A program made the translations under genes and the position numbers. Under the pieces are notes generated by a model. The model had not been told where the DNA came from and ran no database searches. It saw only the letters and a program-made list of their open reading frames with translations. From positions 682,001 through 746,000 of the forward strand of contig JAFEKR010000029.1 in NCBI GenBank assembly GCA_019022495.1: a DNA stretch of 64,000 nt, given 5' to 3'. Shown here piece by piece: positions 48,747-59,443 of this stretch; positions within the stretch are counted from its first letter, which is position 1; the number at the start of each line of letters is the position of its first letter. The stretch comes from Epichloe hybrida (lineage: Eukaryota > Ascomycota > Sordariomycetes > Hypocreales > Clavicipitaceae).

Positions 48747-48751
48747 GGTCC

Positions 48752-49154
48752 GCTTTCCCTAATAGTAGTAATAATAATAATAACACGGCCATCTAACGTC
48801 CGCGTGCATCGCCTACGTTAATACCCTCTGCACAACAATTTGACTATCCGTGACTACATAAAGGGAGGTCGTCTCGCCTCTCCCCCGTGTCGGTGGAGAC
48901 AAGTCGCACAGCGTAAGCCATTGGACTCAATCAGGACTTGAAGGATATCGCAGATTAGATATAATATCTAAATACTTATTTACGCCAAAGAATATACCTT
49001 TTCTTAATATAGTACCATTGGACAGTTGATATCATAAAGCAGAGTCGCCCGCGTTGTAAGCTTTCGCGATTGCTATCTTTTGATCTTATCAAGTATTCTA
49101 TATTCTAATTCTAGGTACTAGTAACGTGCCATTCACATTCATCCGCGCGTCCTT
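48752..49154. other. Intergenic region right of the Copia element
   Basis: Starts with a TAG/TAA trinucleotide run (48762-48781), then mixed sequence with an AT-rich patch at 48955-49010. No gene. Confidence 0.55.
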
Positions 49155-50511
49155 TCACCCCGAGACGACTGTGGATATCTCATCCCTGCCCAAGTCCTTA
49201 TTATCGGGATGCTCATAGTTGAGAGCCATCCACCATCCTGAGAGTGGCTGAACCGTAGTGCGGTCTGCGGAAAGACTCATACCGACCGATCCCACGAGCA
49301 TGGTCGTAGTGATGATTGTTGGAAACCGCACGTCATGTAGCTTGATTGGTACCGTGATCACGCCGCTGGGTATCGAGGACGGCGAGATGAATGGGTAGGT
49401 GACGCCGTCGAGTACAAGGCGCTTCCTCTCGATAGAGGGCCTCAGAGGCGCCATGTAGTCGCCCTCTGCCTCTTTGGCATAACGAAATGGATCATATGGG
49501 CGTCGATCACTGCACAATAGAGACTCGAGCTCAGAGTCCGAGATCTCGTGAATCCTCTTACCGTCCTGGTCCCAGAAAGTTCCTCTTACCGTCCTGGTCC
49601 CAGAAAGTAAAGGCGGTGATCCAGCCTGACAAGGTTTCGTTGCCACGGCCTGAACCCGCTTGGCCTTCCTCTTGGACGACGTGCAGCCAGAACTGCTTGA
49701 CTTGCTCGGACTCGGGTTCGTCAAAGGTCAGGAGCATGGTTTTGAGAACCGGGCGAAGCCGATCTGCCCACTGCGCCGGCTCTGACCCGTAGTGGGCAAG
49801 CTTGGCAAGCCGATGCAGGATTTCCTCCCAATCTTGACGATCTCCAAGAAGCGTAACAGAAGGCAGTCCGCACCCAGATCCCACAACATACTCAAAGTAT
49901 CGTTTGAGCGTGCCCATCATGGTAAGCGACGCCACCTATCTATCAATATCGGTTGACGTGGAAAACGCCGGGAGCATCCACCCTCTCAAGGTTTCGTCAA
50001 CGACATTTCGATGAATCAACGAGACGAAGCCGTCAGTAATCTCGCTAGTCTTGATATTCGCGAACGAAAGCTGCTCAAAACCTAGAAAGAGCTCTTTCTG
50101 CCCATCGTGAGCTACAAACAAGTGTCGCAGGTCCTCGGCGTGGCCATTGACGTAGTTGCTAAACTGTAGCAGAATCGCCAGCCAGACATCGTCGGGGCGG
50201 ATGACGAGGTGCAGATCTTGGTTCAAGGCACGGATGAGGCCGCTAACGAAACCGTTTTCGTAGGGGATTATGTACGGCTGCTTGTTTCTATGCTCATCGA
50301 ACGACGATCGCAGCACGTCGATTCGGGGTCCTGGCTGCTGTTGCGGGGCTTGGATTGATGATGGAGAGTTCAATTCATTTTTCGGATGTTTGAAATCGGC
50401 GCATTTCTGGGCGGAAACATCGAAAAGGGGTCCTGAACATTTTATCGAGCTTAGGGTCCTGTCTGTGGGTGTTCCAACGACCTGGGGGGATGGTCGCGTG
50501 GTAACAGGCAT
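49155..50511 (-). pseudogene. DUF4419 protein gene broken by a stop and a 28-bp duplication
   Basis: A single DUF4419 (PF14388) protein can be followed on the minus strand. From ATG 50511 come a disordered N-terminus and then the signature IRPDDVWLAILLQFSNYVNG, HAEDLRHLFVAHDGQKEL and SEITDGFVSLIHRNVVDE. After FSTSTDIDR an in-frame TAG (49936-49938) interrupts. The next codons continue the family in the same frame: VASLTMMGTLKRYFEYVVG, GLPSVTLLGDRQDWEEILHR. At 49553-49608 a perfect 28-bp tandem duplication shifts the frame. Deleting one copy in silico rejoins exactly to the final block (HEISDSELESLLC... to LSGWWMALNYEHPD). Neither break can be removed by a canonical intron that I can see. The family is widespread in fungi and its function is unknown. 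The Copia insertion lies about 400 bp away. Confidence 0.82.
49553..49608. repeat. Perfect 28-bp tandem duplication inside the DUF4419 gene
   Basis: The unit begins TCCTCTTACCGTCCTGG and ends CAGAAAGT, and occurs at 49553-49580 and 49581-49608 with no mismatch. It encodes the repeated FWDQDGKR and is not a multiple of three. Confidence 0.97.
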
Positions 50512-51433
50512 CGTTCGTGAAATGGAAACAGAGACGTGTCAAATTGGATCTTTTGCAGAGAGAAAGGACCGGTGAGCAAGAGAAGAGATGCATGGGCCTT
50601 CTGATTCAATAAAGGAGACTCTAATCCGGATGACGCTGCTGATTTCGAGCATGATTGTCTGCTTGTCTGACTCACTCCAGTACAAGTGATGGTATACGGA
50701 CTATAAGTGATGGTACTGCAATTTATATCGTATTGTGGGGAATCTCATGCGCATACGTACATGTATGTAGAAATTTGTATTCAAGGCGGCGACTATTACT
50801 AGATGCCATTCTTCAGGCACCAAGATTGGTGGCGATTCATGAATAAGACCCTTCGCATGCCACTGTGGGTAGCAGTGCAGACAGCCTTCTCGTTGCAGGA
50901 TCTTTGAAGGGCGAAAAAATTGGCTTTTTTTTTTTTTTTAATGCCCCACGACACAACAAGCTCTCAGGCGGCTGCCTCATTGTCCAACAGCACAAGACTG
51001 GCTGGCTCACTGTAACGAATGGGGAGGGTTCGCCGTCCCACCTATGCTGATGGCATGCACGTTGACGGGTCATGTGTTAATATTATCACAAGCATCATTT
51101 TCATAATACCCCATCAACTTTTGGTCAGCCAGCTTTCAGAGGCCTCGCACCCTGAGTACTCCGTAATGTACGATGTGGCTCGACCACCCCACAAGCGTTT
51201 ACCGTGATCGTATCCTATTGGCTGCCGCCTGCTATCCATCATCTTTCACTTCACGCGCGACGCGTGCGAGCTCTAGGACTCAGCATTTTCAGCTTCGTCG
51301 TCGTTGACAAACGTGGCTACAGGCTCCTCATCGCCACAATTGCAGCCTCCTCAAGCTTCCCCGGCTTTCAGTCGATACCTTGCCCCTCCAGAATCCCGTC
51401 CGAATCCGCCTTTGAGTCAAAAAACATTCCGCC
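50512..51433. other. Divergent promoter region between the DUF4419 gene and hat2
   Basis: Non-coding, with a 15-base T run (50925-50939). No recognised motif. The hat2 leader probably covers the last 100-200 bp. Confidence 0.6.
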
Positions 51434-53079
51434 ATGGCTCCCGCGCAAGCTGCAGACCCTGAGGTTGACGGTAAGCTCCCGCCCGCGCGCCAACGAGCTT
51501 GCTTCGACAAGTAGCAATAGGTCGTCTGCCACTTACTAACTTGTGCTGTTTTAGTCGAGATGACTCATGAGGAGGATGATGATCAGGTCGAGCGTCTCAT
51601 CAACGAAGGTACGAGTCCTCATTCAGCCTTGGTTGTCGCACGATAGATAATGCTAATCCCATTTGAAGAATACAAGACGTGGAAGAAGAACAGTCCTTTT
51701 CTTTATGATATGATTCTAGGGTATGCGGCTTGTGCAAAGGCTTGTTTCCTCTCCATTATTTGGTCTAACAAACACTAGAACGGCTTTGGCATGGCCCACC
51801 CTCACGGTCCAGTGGTTTCCCGATGTCAAGGAACCCGAGGGCAAAAACTATCATATGCACCGACTGCTGCTCGGCACCCACACATCTGACGAGAGCACAA
51901 ATTTCTTGCAAATTGCGGATGTTCAGATCCCCAAGGCAGTGGCCCCCAATCCCGACAACTACGACGAAGAACGAGGCGAGATTGGCGGTTACGGTAGCTC
52001 GGGCGACGTTGCTGCCATCAAGTGTGAGATTGTCCAGAAGATTGAGCATCCCGGCGAGGTGAACAAGGCTCGCTATCAACCCCAAAACCCAGACATCATT
52101 GCCACGCTTTGCGTAGACGGCAAAATTCTCATATTTGACCGCACCAAGCACCCTCTTCAGCCTGCTTCGCTCGGCAAGGTGAATGCCCAGATTGAATTGG
52201 TAGGACACAAGTCGGAGGGCTTTGGTCTCAACTGGAGTCCTCACGAGGCCGGATGCCTGGCTTCTGGAAGCGAAGACAAGACGATGTGCTTGTGGTACGT
52301 ACAAGACTTTTCAAAATGTGCTCCGACGTGCCATGAGACGGATGCTGACACTGCATTAGGGACCTCAAGAAGCTGGAAGCCGACACCAGAATCCTCAAGC
52401 CGTGGCGTCGATATTCTCATCACACTCAAGTGGTCAACGATGTTCAATATCATCCCATCTCCAAGAACTTCATCGGTTCCGTATCCGACGATCAGACGCT
52501 GCAAATTTTAGACATCAGACAAGAAAGCACGTCGGCTGCTGCACTGGTCGCCAAGCGTGGCCATCTCGATGCCATCAACGCACTTGCATTCAACCCCAAG
52601 TCAGAAGTCTTGATTGCTACGGCGTCTGCCGACAAGACTGTCGGTATTTGGGATTTGAGAAATGTCAAGGAGAAACTTCACACGCTCGAGGGACATAACG
52701 ACGCCGTAACTTCTCTTTCTTGGCACCCAACTGAAGCTGGAATACTTGGCAGTGGTAGTTATGATAGAAGAATCATTTTCTGGGATCTGTCTCGTGTGGG
52801 CGAGGAGCAGCTGCCCGACGACCAAGACGATGGACCGCCGGAACTGTACGTCATTCTGCAAAGTCTTGCAACTTGGATATTGAAACTAATTGTGAAATGC
52901 GCAGGCTCTTTATGCACGGTGGCCACACCAACCACCTGGCCGACTTTAGCTGGAACCCCAACGAGCCTTGGCTGATTGCTAGTGCTGCTGAAGACAATCT
53001 ATTGCAGATTTGGAAGGTGGCCGAGTCGATTGTTGGCAGGGATGATGGCGAGCTGCCCGTTGATGAGCTTGACCGATAG
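51434..53079 (+). CDS. hat2: WD40 histone-binding protein, Hat2/RBBP4 family (439 aa)
   Basis: Predicted exons are 51434-51470, 51555-51608, 51669-51720, 51779-52294, 52360-52845 and 52905-53079. All five introns (58-84 bp) have GT-AG ends and matching phases. The protein binds histone H4 as the Rbap46/48-type subunit of the type B histone acetyltransferase, and related proteins serve in chromatin assembly complexes. The N-terminal helix reads INEEYKTWKKNSPFLYDMIL, followed by ALAWPTLTVQWFPD, both family hallmarks. Seven WD-type repeats follow, including CLASGSEDKTMCLWDLK, IATASADKTVGIWDLR and GSGSYDRRIIFWDLSR. The ending IASAAEDNLLQIWKVAESI with an acidic tail is also typical. Length equals that of known fungal Hat2. 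Msi1-type paralogues are the alternative assignment. Confidence 0.92.
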
Positions 53080-53615
53080 GTAAGGTGGAAGTTCGTGGAA
53101 GGCAAGAATGGTCGGTCTTCATAGGATGGGGGGGACGAGAAAAATGATGACAGAGAGGCTACTACTGGTCAGGCGGACATGATATGACAACAATGAACTT
53201 GAGCAAGGGAAAGGAGTCCTCGGAGTAGAAAACGTTTTGACTTTTTTTTTTTTTTTGTTCACTTTGCGTCGCTGTTTGTACACTTACAGAATTCCGATAC
53301 TTTAACGACGAGCCTTTAGGACATGCATGCTACCTACCTTGGCAGGTGGCCAACAGGTGGCCAACGGGTGGCCAACAGTTCTTGGCGGGCTACAAGACCG
53401 TGTGTTTCCCAGCTGGCAGAGTGTGTGATTCGGTCCGGCCGGTGTGTTGTCACTGTCACACAGACGAGACAATGGTGAGCAACAAGTGAATCCATCCGAC
53501 CACTGGCTCCTACTGAGCATGAGTATAGGAAAAGGACAAAAAACAGCAAGCAAGTACGTATCGCGTCTTTGCCATCTAACACAACCTCTCGCCAAGTCCA
53601 GCCCTTGAATCCAAC
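53080..53615. other. Intergenic region between hat2 and the next gene
   Basis: Contains a 14-base T run (53242-53255) and a GGTGGCCAAC three-fold tandem array (53345-53375). No gene. Confidence 0.6.
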
Positions 53616-55841
53616 ATGGCATTTCCCTTCGACCCAAATGCAATCAAACGAAACCTCCGCGCCCAGGGCTTCAACTCGCAACAGGCCGCCATATTCACGC
53701 ACCTCGCCCTAGACAAGCTCCGCGAGCTGTACAACCAGACCAACCAGCCCGTAACGCTCAAGCGCATTGCCGAAGCCATCAAACAATATGCCACCGAGGA
53801 GGTTGAACGCGAAAAGGGCGTCCGACCCGAGGTCCGAAAACAAGGCATCTCCATCATCGATGACATGGAAGCAAACCTACAGCTCCTCAACAACATACCC
53901 CGGATAGATACGCACATCGTGCTGGATGAGCACGACGGCAAGCGAATCAAACGGTTCAAATTCGACGACGACGGTCTGGAACAGTATTTCGGAAAGGAAG
54001 ATCCATATCATCCACCAAGAGACTCTGCAGCCCTCAGCCTCAAGCACCACAGTCGCGATCTCATCACCGCGTTATGTGCCCGGACCGAAATAGCCGTCGA
54101 GCTGGGCAAACAGCTTCGTCCCGAAGACCTCGTCACTCTGTACGCCACAAGCAGAATGTTTCACGACGCAATCAACGAGCACCTACTCTCCAGTATGAGG
54201 ATGTGGATCGCGCACAGAGCCCCCGAGGCAGGCCGCATCTTCAAATACAAGCTCTACCGTCGCCATCTGATCCCCGACCCGGCCGGCCGCACATGGGGCG
54301 TGCAATACGAAGGCACAAGCACGGAGCAAGACAACCCGCACCTCATGCGACAGATTCGCACAGTCCCAGGCCTGCGATACCTCCAGCTCGTCCTGGGACG
54401 AGACAGGTGTTGCCGACAGATCGTGGCCATCATGGCGCGCAACGGGTTTCTCATGCCAACGTCCATGCATCGCACCCTCTTGCGGCTCTGGCTGCTCATG
54501 GACGTTCCCACCACGGGACAAAGACAAGCACTATTACGGAACACGGACCTGTGGACAGACCAGGACCTTTACAACGCGCAAATGCTGTTCCTCAAGCTGT
54601 CCATGATGTTCAACGACCCCATCTACGGGCCCCTCTCCAACGAGCTCGTCCACGTGGCACTCGGCCAAAAGGGGCTCTACCCGCTGTGGCAGCTCCTCTT
54701 GCAGAAGAAGTTCACGACCCTCCCCGAACTGCTCGAATGGAAGGTCCGCTACAACTACGAGCCACCAGAGCAGCTATGCGGCGGAGGAACATCCAACCGG
54801 TCCACGGTCTACGGCGTGCCCATCCACGAAGTCGGCACAGGACACTTGGAGGGCTGGGGCCTAGGAGACATCCACCTCCAGCGCCCAGATGAGCTCGTCC
54901 CCGTGGAGGCCATTGCGCGTGGTCTCGAGCTCGACAACCACCTCGTCTACATGATGCTATGGGGCTACATCGACTTCGAAACCGGCGAAAACATTGTCCC
55001 CACAGAACAAGACATGTATATATCCGACGAGGAAACCACGCTCTCGCACATGGACACCACGGGCCATTGGAAGAAAAAGCACGCCCTGAAGAAGCGCTTC
55101 ATGGACTTGTCCCCCCTTCAGCAACAGCAAATCATGGACGAGGACGAGGACGATCGCCTCAGAGCACTAGCTTGGACGGGAGACACAACCGAGCACGTCG
55201 TGTCCGAGCAAGATGAGCAGGCCGCATATTCGCTCGACGACGAGATCAAGCGAGGATACATTGTGCGTCCGAGAAACAGTGGTAAGACCCCCGCTGCCGC
55301 TGTTCCCGCCAAGGACGACACCCACGGCTGGGAGGACTTTGTCAATGCCGCCTTGACCACAGTCCCAGCGGACCTGACCGAGGAGCAGGCCCTCCGCGCA
55401 CAAGCCCATGAGAACTACCACAACGACGAGATCTACAACGACTTGGACTGGGCCGCCTGGCTGGCTGAGCACGAAGCTCACGGGGCCGCTGGTGCTGAGT
55501 CCCCCTGCTCAGACGACGAAGACGGGGCTGAGGATGAAAGCGAGGATGCAGCCGACGAAGAGGACGAAGAGGACGAAGAGGACGAAGAGGACGAAGAGGA
55601 CGATGAGGACGATGAAGAGACGATTATTCTGGACGACCCGCAATCAGCGTATGAAGAGGACAGCAACGGCGAATGTGATGACGAGGGGGAGGATGGAGAT
55701 GGAGATGGCCACACGAGCTCCCTGCTGGTCGACATGAGCGAGTACTTTGCCCAGGACACAGATGCCCCCATGGGCGAGCAGGTCCGCAGACTGCTGGAGA
55801 AGCATGCCCCCGAGCTGGTTCCACGAGAATCAACTCTCTGA
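53616..55841 (+). CDS. Conserved fungal protein with F-box-like region and acidic C-terminus (741 aa)
   Basis: One uninterrupted frame with strong GC-rich codon bias. The N-terminal 100 residues are helical (FNSQQAAIFTHLALDKLREL...). Residues about 160-200 (GKQLRPEDLVTLYATSRMFH then DAINEHLLSS) look like an F-box helix bundle. A conserved-looking core follows, with PDPAGRTWGVQYEG, VPGLRYLQLVLGRDRCC and DELVPVEAIARGLEL. The C-terminal third is disordered and extremely acidic, with a (GACGAAGAG)n microsatellite at about 55554-55610 coding EDEEDEEDEEDEE. If the F-box is real the protein may bind Skp1. No named family or substrate can be given. Confidence 0.8.
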   Translation: MAFPFDPNAIKRNLRAQGFNSQQAAIFTHLALDKLRELYNQTNQPVTLKRIAEAIKQYATEEVEREKGVRPEVRKQGISIIDDMEANLQLLNNIPRIDTHIVLDEHDGKRIKRFKFDDDGLEQYFGKEDPYHPPRDSAALSLKHHSRDLITALCARTEIAVELGKQLRPEDLVTLYATSRMFHDAINEHLLSSMRMWIAHRAPEAGRIFKYKLYRRHLIPDPAGRTWGVQYEGTSTEQDNPHLMRQIRTVPGLRYLQLVLGRDRCCRQIVAIMARNGFLMPTSMHRTLLRLWLLMDVPTTGQRQALLRNTDLWTDQDLYNAQMLFLKLSMMFNDPIYGPLSNELVHVALGQKGLYPLWQLLLQKKFTTLPELLEWKVRYNYEPPEQLCGGGTSNRSTVYGVPIHEVGTGHLEGWGLGDIHLQRPDELVPVEAIARGLELDNHLVYMMLWGYIDFETGENIVPTEQDMYISDEETTLSHMDTTGHWKKKHALKKRFMDLSPLQQQQIMDEDEDDRLRALAWTGDTTEHVVSEQDEQAAYSLDDEIKRGYIVRPRNSGKTPAAAVPAKDDTHGWEDFVNAALTTVPADLTEEQALRAQAHENYHNDEIYNDLDWAAWLAEHEAHGAAGAESPCSDDEDGAEDESEDAADEEDEEDEEDEEDEEDDEDDEETIILDDPQSAYEEDSNGECDDEGEDGDGDGHTSSLLVDMSEYFAQDTDAPMGEQVRRLLEKHAPELVPRESTL

Positions 55842-57165
55842 TACAAGTCTATTATTAACAAAACAAAAAAAAAAGCAGATGAAAAGAAAAACTGCTTCAC
55901 AACACGCTGTAGAGATTGAAGAGCTCATCGAGCATCGACGATTGTTCTCCAACGGAGCTCCTACTTGATAAAAAAAGAACAAGACCACGTACAATGCACC
56001 TTTACTTCGCAAGCCAGCAAAGTCAGTCGAAATGACATGACTTTCTCGAAGAAATCAAAAGCGAGAACCTCTTGGTTCCCCTCCCACGGGCGAAGGCTGC
56101 CTGCCCGACTCTCGCCCCGAATACACGCCATGTGGTACGGATATCCACCCGCGCCAACTTGATTAATCCTTTTTGTTTAGAAAAAAAAACTGAAACATAT
56201 GAAAGAAGAAGGGGAAAAAATCAACAAAAGACGTCCAGATGGCTTAATGTAGATAAATAAGAAAAAAAAAGACATGGCGAGACGACCTGCGGGACCGCAG
56301 AATACCAGGACAGATGGACCAAGAGCAATCAGGTAGAGAACATAGTCGAGGCCGCGGATGCATTTCAAGGAAATTAAGACAAGGTCTAGATCACTAGATC
56401 CCCATAATGGACAAATATATGCAGACATGGAGTGAAAACTGGAATATTTGAGTCACACGCCATGACCAAAGGTATACGTACCCTCACACTCCCTTTCGCT
56501 ATGCACCCATCCGGGACACTAAAGGCTTTTCCAGCAAATACCACAATCCGTCCCACAAGTCCAAGTCCGAGTCCAAATCCACTTCAAAACCCCGTCTTCC
56601 CCCTTGTCTTGCCATGTAGATGTCGGCCTTCCCTTTCGCTGTTGCGACGGACAGACATATAAAAACAGAATGAAGAAAGAATGAAAAAGAAAGCAGGAAG
56701 TGGAGGAAATGACAAGAAAAACCTTGTCCTAGCAAATCTTGCACCCGAGTCTCATCAACCCAGCGCAGGCGTGGTTTACTGCCTCATTTATTTGTCTTTC
56801 CGGCCTCTCGAATCCTTGGTACCACATCCCGCCTGAAATAGAAGTCCGACACTCCGTCCTGGTCCTGCACAATTTAACAAAGAACAGAAGAAAACAAAAA
56901 GCCAATACACACCTTTACCTCCCGATCCCTTCGAAATAGCAACCCAAGGTCTGCTTAAGTATGTTTTTGTTGTGTTAAGGTCAATGGCTCTCTATGTTCG
57001 TCATTCCAAGATCGTTCTTATTTTTCTTTGTTGAGCAAGGGAGGGGGGGGGGTGGGGGGAATCAACATGAGTGGATGCGAAACCGTCAGGTGAAATTGAC
57101 AATCTAAGAAAAGCCCTTGTACAAGCAACCGGTCCCTGAATTACAGTCGTAAATGCTTGTTTGCC
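55842..57165. other. 3' intergenic region between convergent genes
   Basis: 1.3 kb with many A homopolymers (55867-55875, 56180-56187, 56261-56270) and a G run at 57043-57059. No coding signal. It holds the 3' ends of both neighbours. Confidence 0.65.
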
Positions 57166-59443
57166 TTAAGCAGGTGACTTGCTTGGAGGCGCACCGCCGC
57201 CATTCTGGCGAGGGTCGTTGCCACTAACGCTGAGTCCACCAATGCCCGATGAGAGGAACGCGAATGGATCATTCTCGCCGTTGTTATTGTTGTTGTAGAA
57301 GTTGTTCGGAGGCGCTGATCCGGCGGAGACAGGGCCGTTGGAAGCTGACTGGAAAGCAGCTTCAGCAGCCCTGCTATCGAAAGGACCAGCCGAGTGAGAA
57401 CCGGGAGTCGAAGCATAACTCTGGTTGTTCATGGAGCTGGGGTAAGCTCCGGCACCACCGCCGAGACCAGAAGGAAGGAAGTGGCTGGGAGGTCCACCAA
57501 AGTGCTGATTGTAACCTCCGGCGGATCCAAAAGAGTTGGTAGCGTGAAAGGGCCCAGATACCGGTCCGGGAGTGCCCGCCATGGATCCCTGGCTCATGCT
57601 ATATTGAGAAGCATTATCCATAGGGGAAGGATAGCCCGAGTCTGCAACAACGGCAGCACCAGCTCGGCTAGCTCCGCAGCGAAGGCAGCACACATTCTTG
57701 GCAAAATTGTGATAACCACAAACCTCGTTGCCACATTTCCAATCGCCAGCACGGAAAGGAACGACACCACCTCCTCCCATGCGACCACCTCCATGACCCA
57801 TGGGTCCGTGATGTCCACCATGGGGAGGAGGTGGCATAATGGCCGGGGGCCCGTAACCGCCGCCGCCGCCGCCGTAGCCACCACCATAGCCTCCAGAGAC
57901 ATCGGCACCTGGGCCGGAGCCGGCAGCCGGGAACGAGCATCGGAAACAAGCAGTTCGGCGCTGGAAGTTAGAGAAGCCGCACGAAGGGCATGTCCAGTCG
58001 CCAGGCCTGGGCCGGTTCTTGCTGGGGGGGAATGGAGTAAGGATATCTTGAGCCCGGTCCAGAACGCGGCTGGAAGACGGCGAAACCTCGATGGCCTTTT
58101 CATTGAGAGCACGACCATTCATGCACAGGCTCTCGGCAGCCTGCGTAGAGACGTGGTAAGTAAAAAGCTTTTTAACCCATCATGTCGAACCAATGTGATT
58201 GTTGAGAGAGAATTCCATGCAGGTAACTAACCTCTTCATGAGAAGAAAACACAGCAAAGCCAGTGCCGGTGGGTTTATGCTGCTCTGGGGTACGTAGAGT
58301 CCAGAAAGCAATGGGACGTCCACCAAATTGAGTGAACCAGCTCTCCAGCTCGGATTGAGTTGTATCGTGAGGCAGACCAGACATGTGGAGAACCTTGCTT
58401 CTCTCGGATAAGAAGGCTCGAACGTCTGCTCTAGCATCCATTGGCCGAGTCAGAACATCGGGATGCTCCTGAGAAGGTTGTGATTTGCGGATCAATCCTC
58501 GCAGAACACGAGCAAGGGTTATGGCCTCTTCCATGGCACGTCGGGGCGAAGCAGGAGCCAAGGCCTGCAGATGAAAAGGCAAATTGTGCTTGATCGGGGC
58601 GCTCGACTGAACTGGTTCGACCTCGAGAGCGGCACAAATGTTGGAGAGCATCGAGGGGCCAAAGGGAAGGCTCTCGGGGTGATGCTGTTGCCATCGCTGA
58701 TATTCTGTTCTGAGATCGAATGTGCGAGAGTGCTGCAGGTAAGGGGGGAGGACGACGGCTTTGTCGCGGGCTTCTCGGGGAAGCTGCACACGAAGATCCC
58801 AGGCATCAAGGGTAACAAAAACGAAATCAAGATTCTTGGAAGTCAGGTACTCGGTAGCAAACGTATCGAATCGAGAGATAGCGTCTCTAAAGGTACCCGC
58901 GTTTCGAACATGCTCCCAAGTCAGCGTCGTTAGGCTCGCTGCACACGCCAATAGTGTCAGAAATCTTCTTCCATCGTTTCAATTCCATAGCGTTGTACGG
59001 ATGGCACGGGTCAAATGTGACTCGGAACAAGACACGCAACTCTGTTGGGGGCATATTGGGAACGGTGTTCTGTCTCGCCCAATCAAGATGCGTTTTGAGC
59101 CGGAAGTCGCTTTACTCACTGCAAAGGGGCGTGATGGGGGTATTCACAGGCTTGACAAGGACGCTCTCGTGGGTCATCTTACGATGGAAAAAGCCGCCGT
59201 CAGCAACACTCAGACAAGTAGACGCGTGAACGAAGCGCCTTGATGAACAGCTTAGCGGCTACAAGGATGTGGGGGTTGCATTCTTACCTCCTCGAGCGAA
59301 TTGGCATCCAGGAGAATCCAGCCGAGCTCAATGACTTCAGCAGAGTCCTTGGTCACGTAGACACCGTGCTCATCGCATGTCGTAGCAACATGTATTACAA
59401 CATAACGATCGACATTGAGCTGGGAGGGCTGCTGAGAAGACAT
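57166..59443 (-). CDS. RNA-binding protein: degenerate 3'-5' exonuclease domain, RRM and two RanBP2 zinc fingers (631 aa)
   Basis: Predicted exons are 59443-59288, 59177-59120, 58938-58232 and 58140-57166. All phases agree, and joins restore NSLEEMTHESVLVKPVNT, PLCTSLTTLTWEHV and SSHEEAAESLCMNG. Residues about 10-222 have the ERI-1/RNase-T-like exonuclease layout. The catalytic set is lost: the DxE motif reads IHVATTC (Asp to His, Glu to Ala), and the final HxxxD helix reads RRAMEEA. AWDLRVQLP is kept. An RRM follows at about 252-325 (RNP2 KVLHMSGLP, RNP1 GTGFAVF). Two RanBP2-type zinc fingers lie at 353-378 (GDWTCPSCGFSNFQRRTACF) and 438-464 (GDWKCGNEVCGYHNFAKNVC), separated by a Gly/Tyr-rich linker. 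The tail is Asn/Ser/Gly-rich. It probably binds single-stranded RNA, with the nuclease fold used for contacts. This layout is, as far as I recall, shared by other Pezizomycotina. Confidence 0.88.

Larger units (their letters stand above)
41956..48751 (-). mobile_element. Complete RIP-inactivated Ty1/Copia retrotransposon with GGTCC target duplication
   Basis: Two 258-bp direct repeats (41961-42218 and 48489-48746) begin TGTTGGATTC / TATTAGATTC and end ATTAACA / ATCAACA. They are flanked by identical GGTCC at 41956-41960 and 48747-48751. The element body is 6786 bp. Coding lies on the minus strand: gag about 46.2-47.8 kb, protease/integrase region about 44.6-46.2 kb, RT about 43.4-44.0 kb, RNase H about 42.4-43.0 kb. 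The order IN-RT-RNase H is that of Copia. A purine-rich tract (AAAGGAAAAAGAGAGA on the minus strand, 42226-42241) sits just before the 3' LTR. Internal sequence is extremely AT-rich with in-frame TAA/TAG throughout, so the element is dead. Confidence 0.93.

Noticed and set aside
49560..49608. A GTAAGA...CAG mini-intron removing the 28-bp repeat
   Set aside because: It would be only about 24-28 nt, far below workable fungal intron size; a perfect tandem duplication is the simpler reading.
54074..54892. 272-codon Arg/Pro-rich plus-strand frame
   Set aside because: An alternative-frame shadow within the GC-biased 53616-55841 gene.
57394..58230. 278-codon plus-strand frame
   Set aside because: Antisense to the Gly-rich RanBP2 zinc-finger gene; low-complexity composition mirrors that gene.
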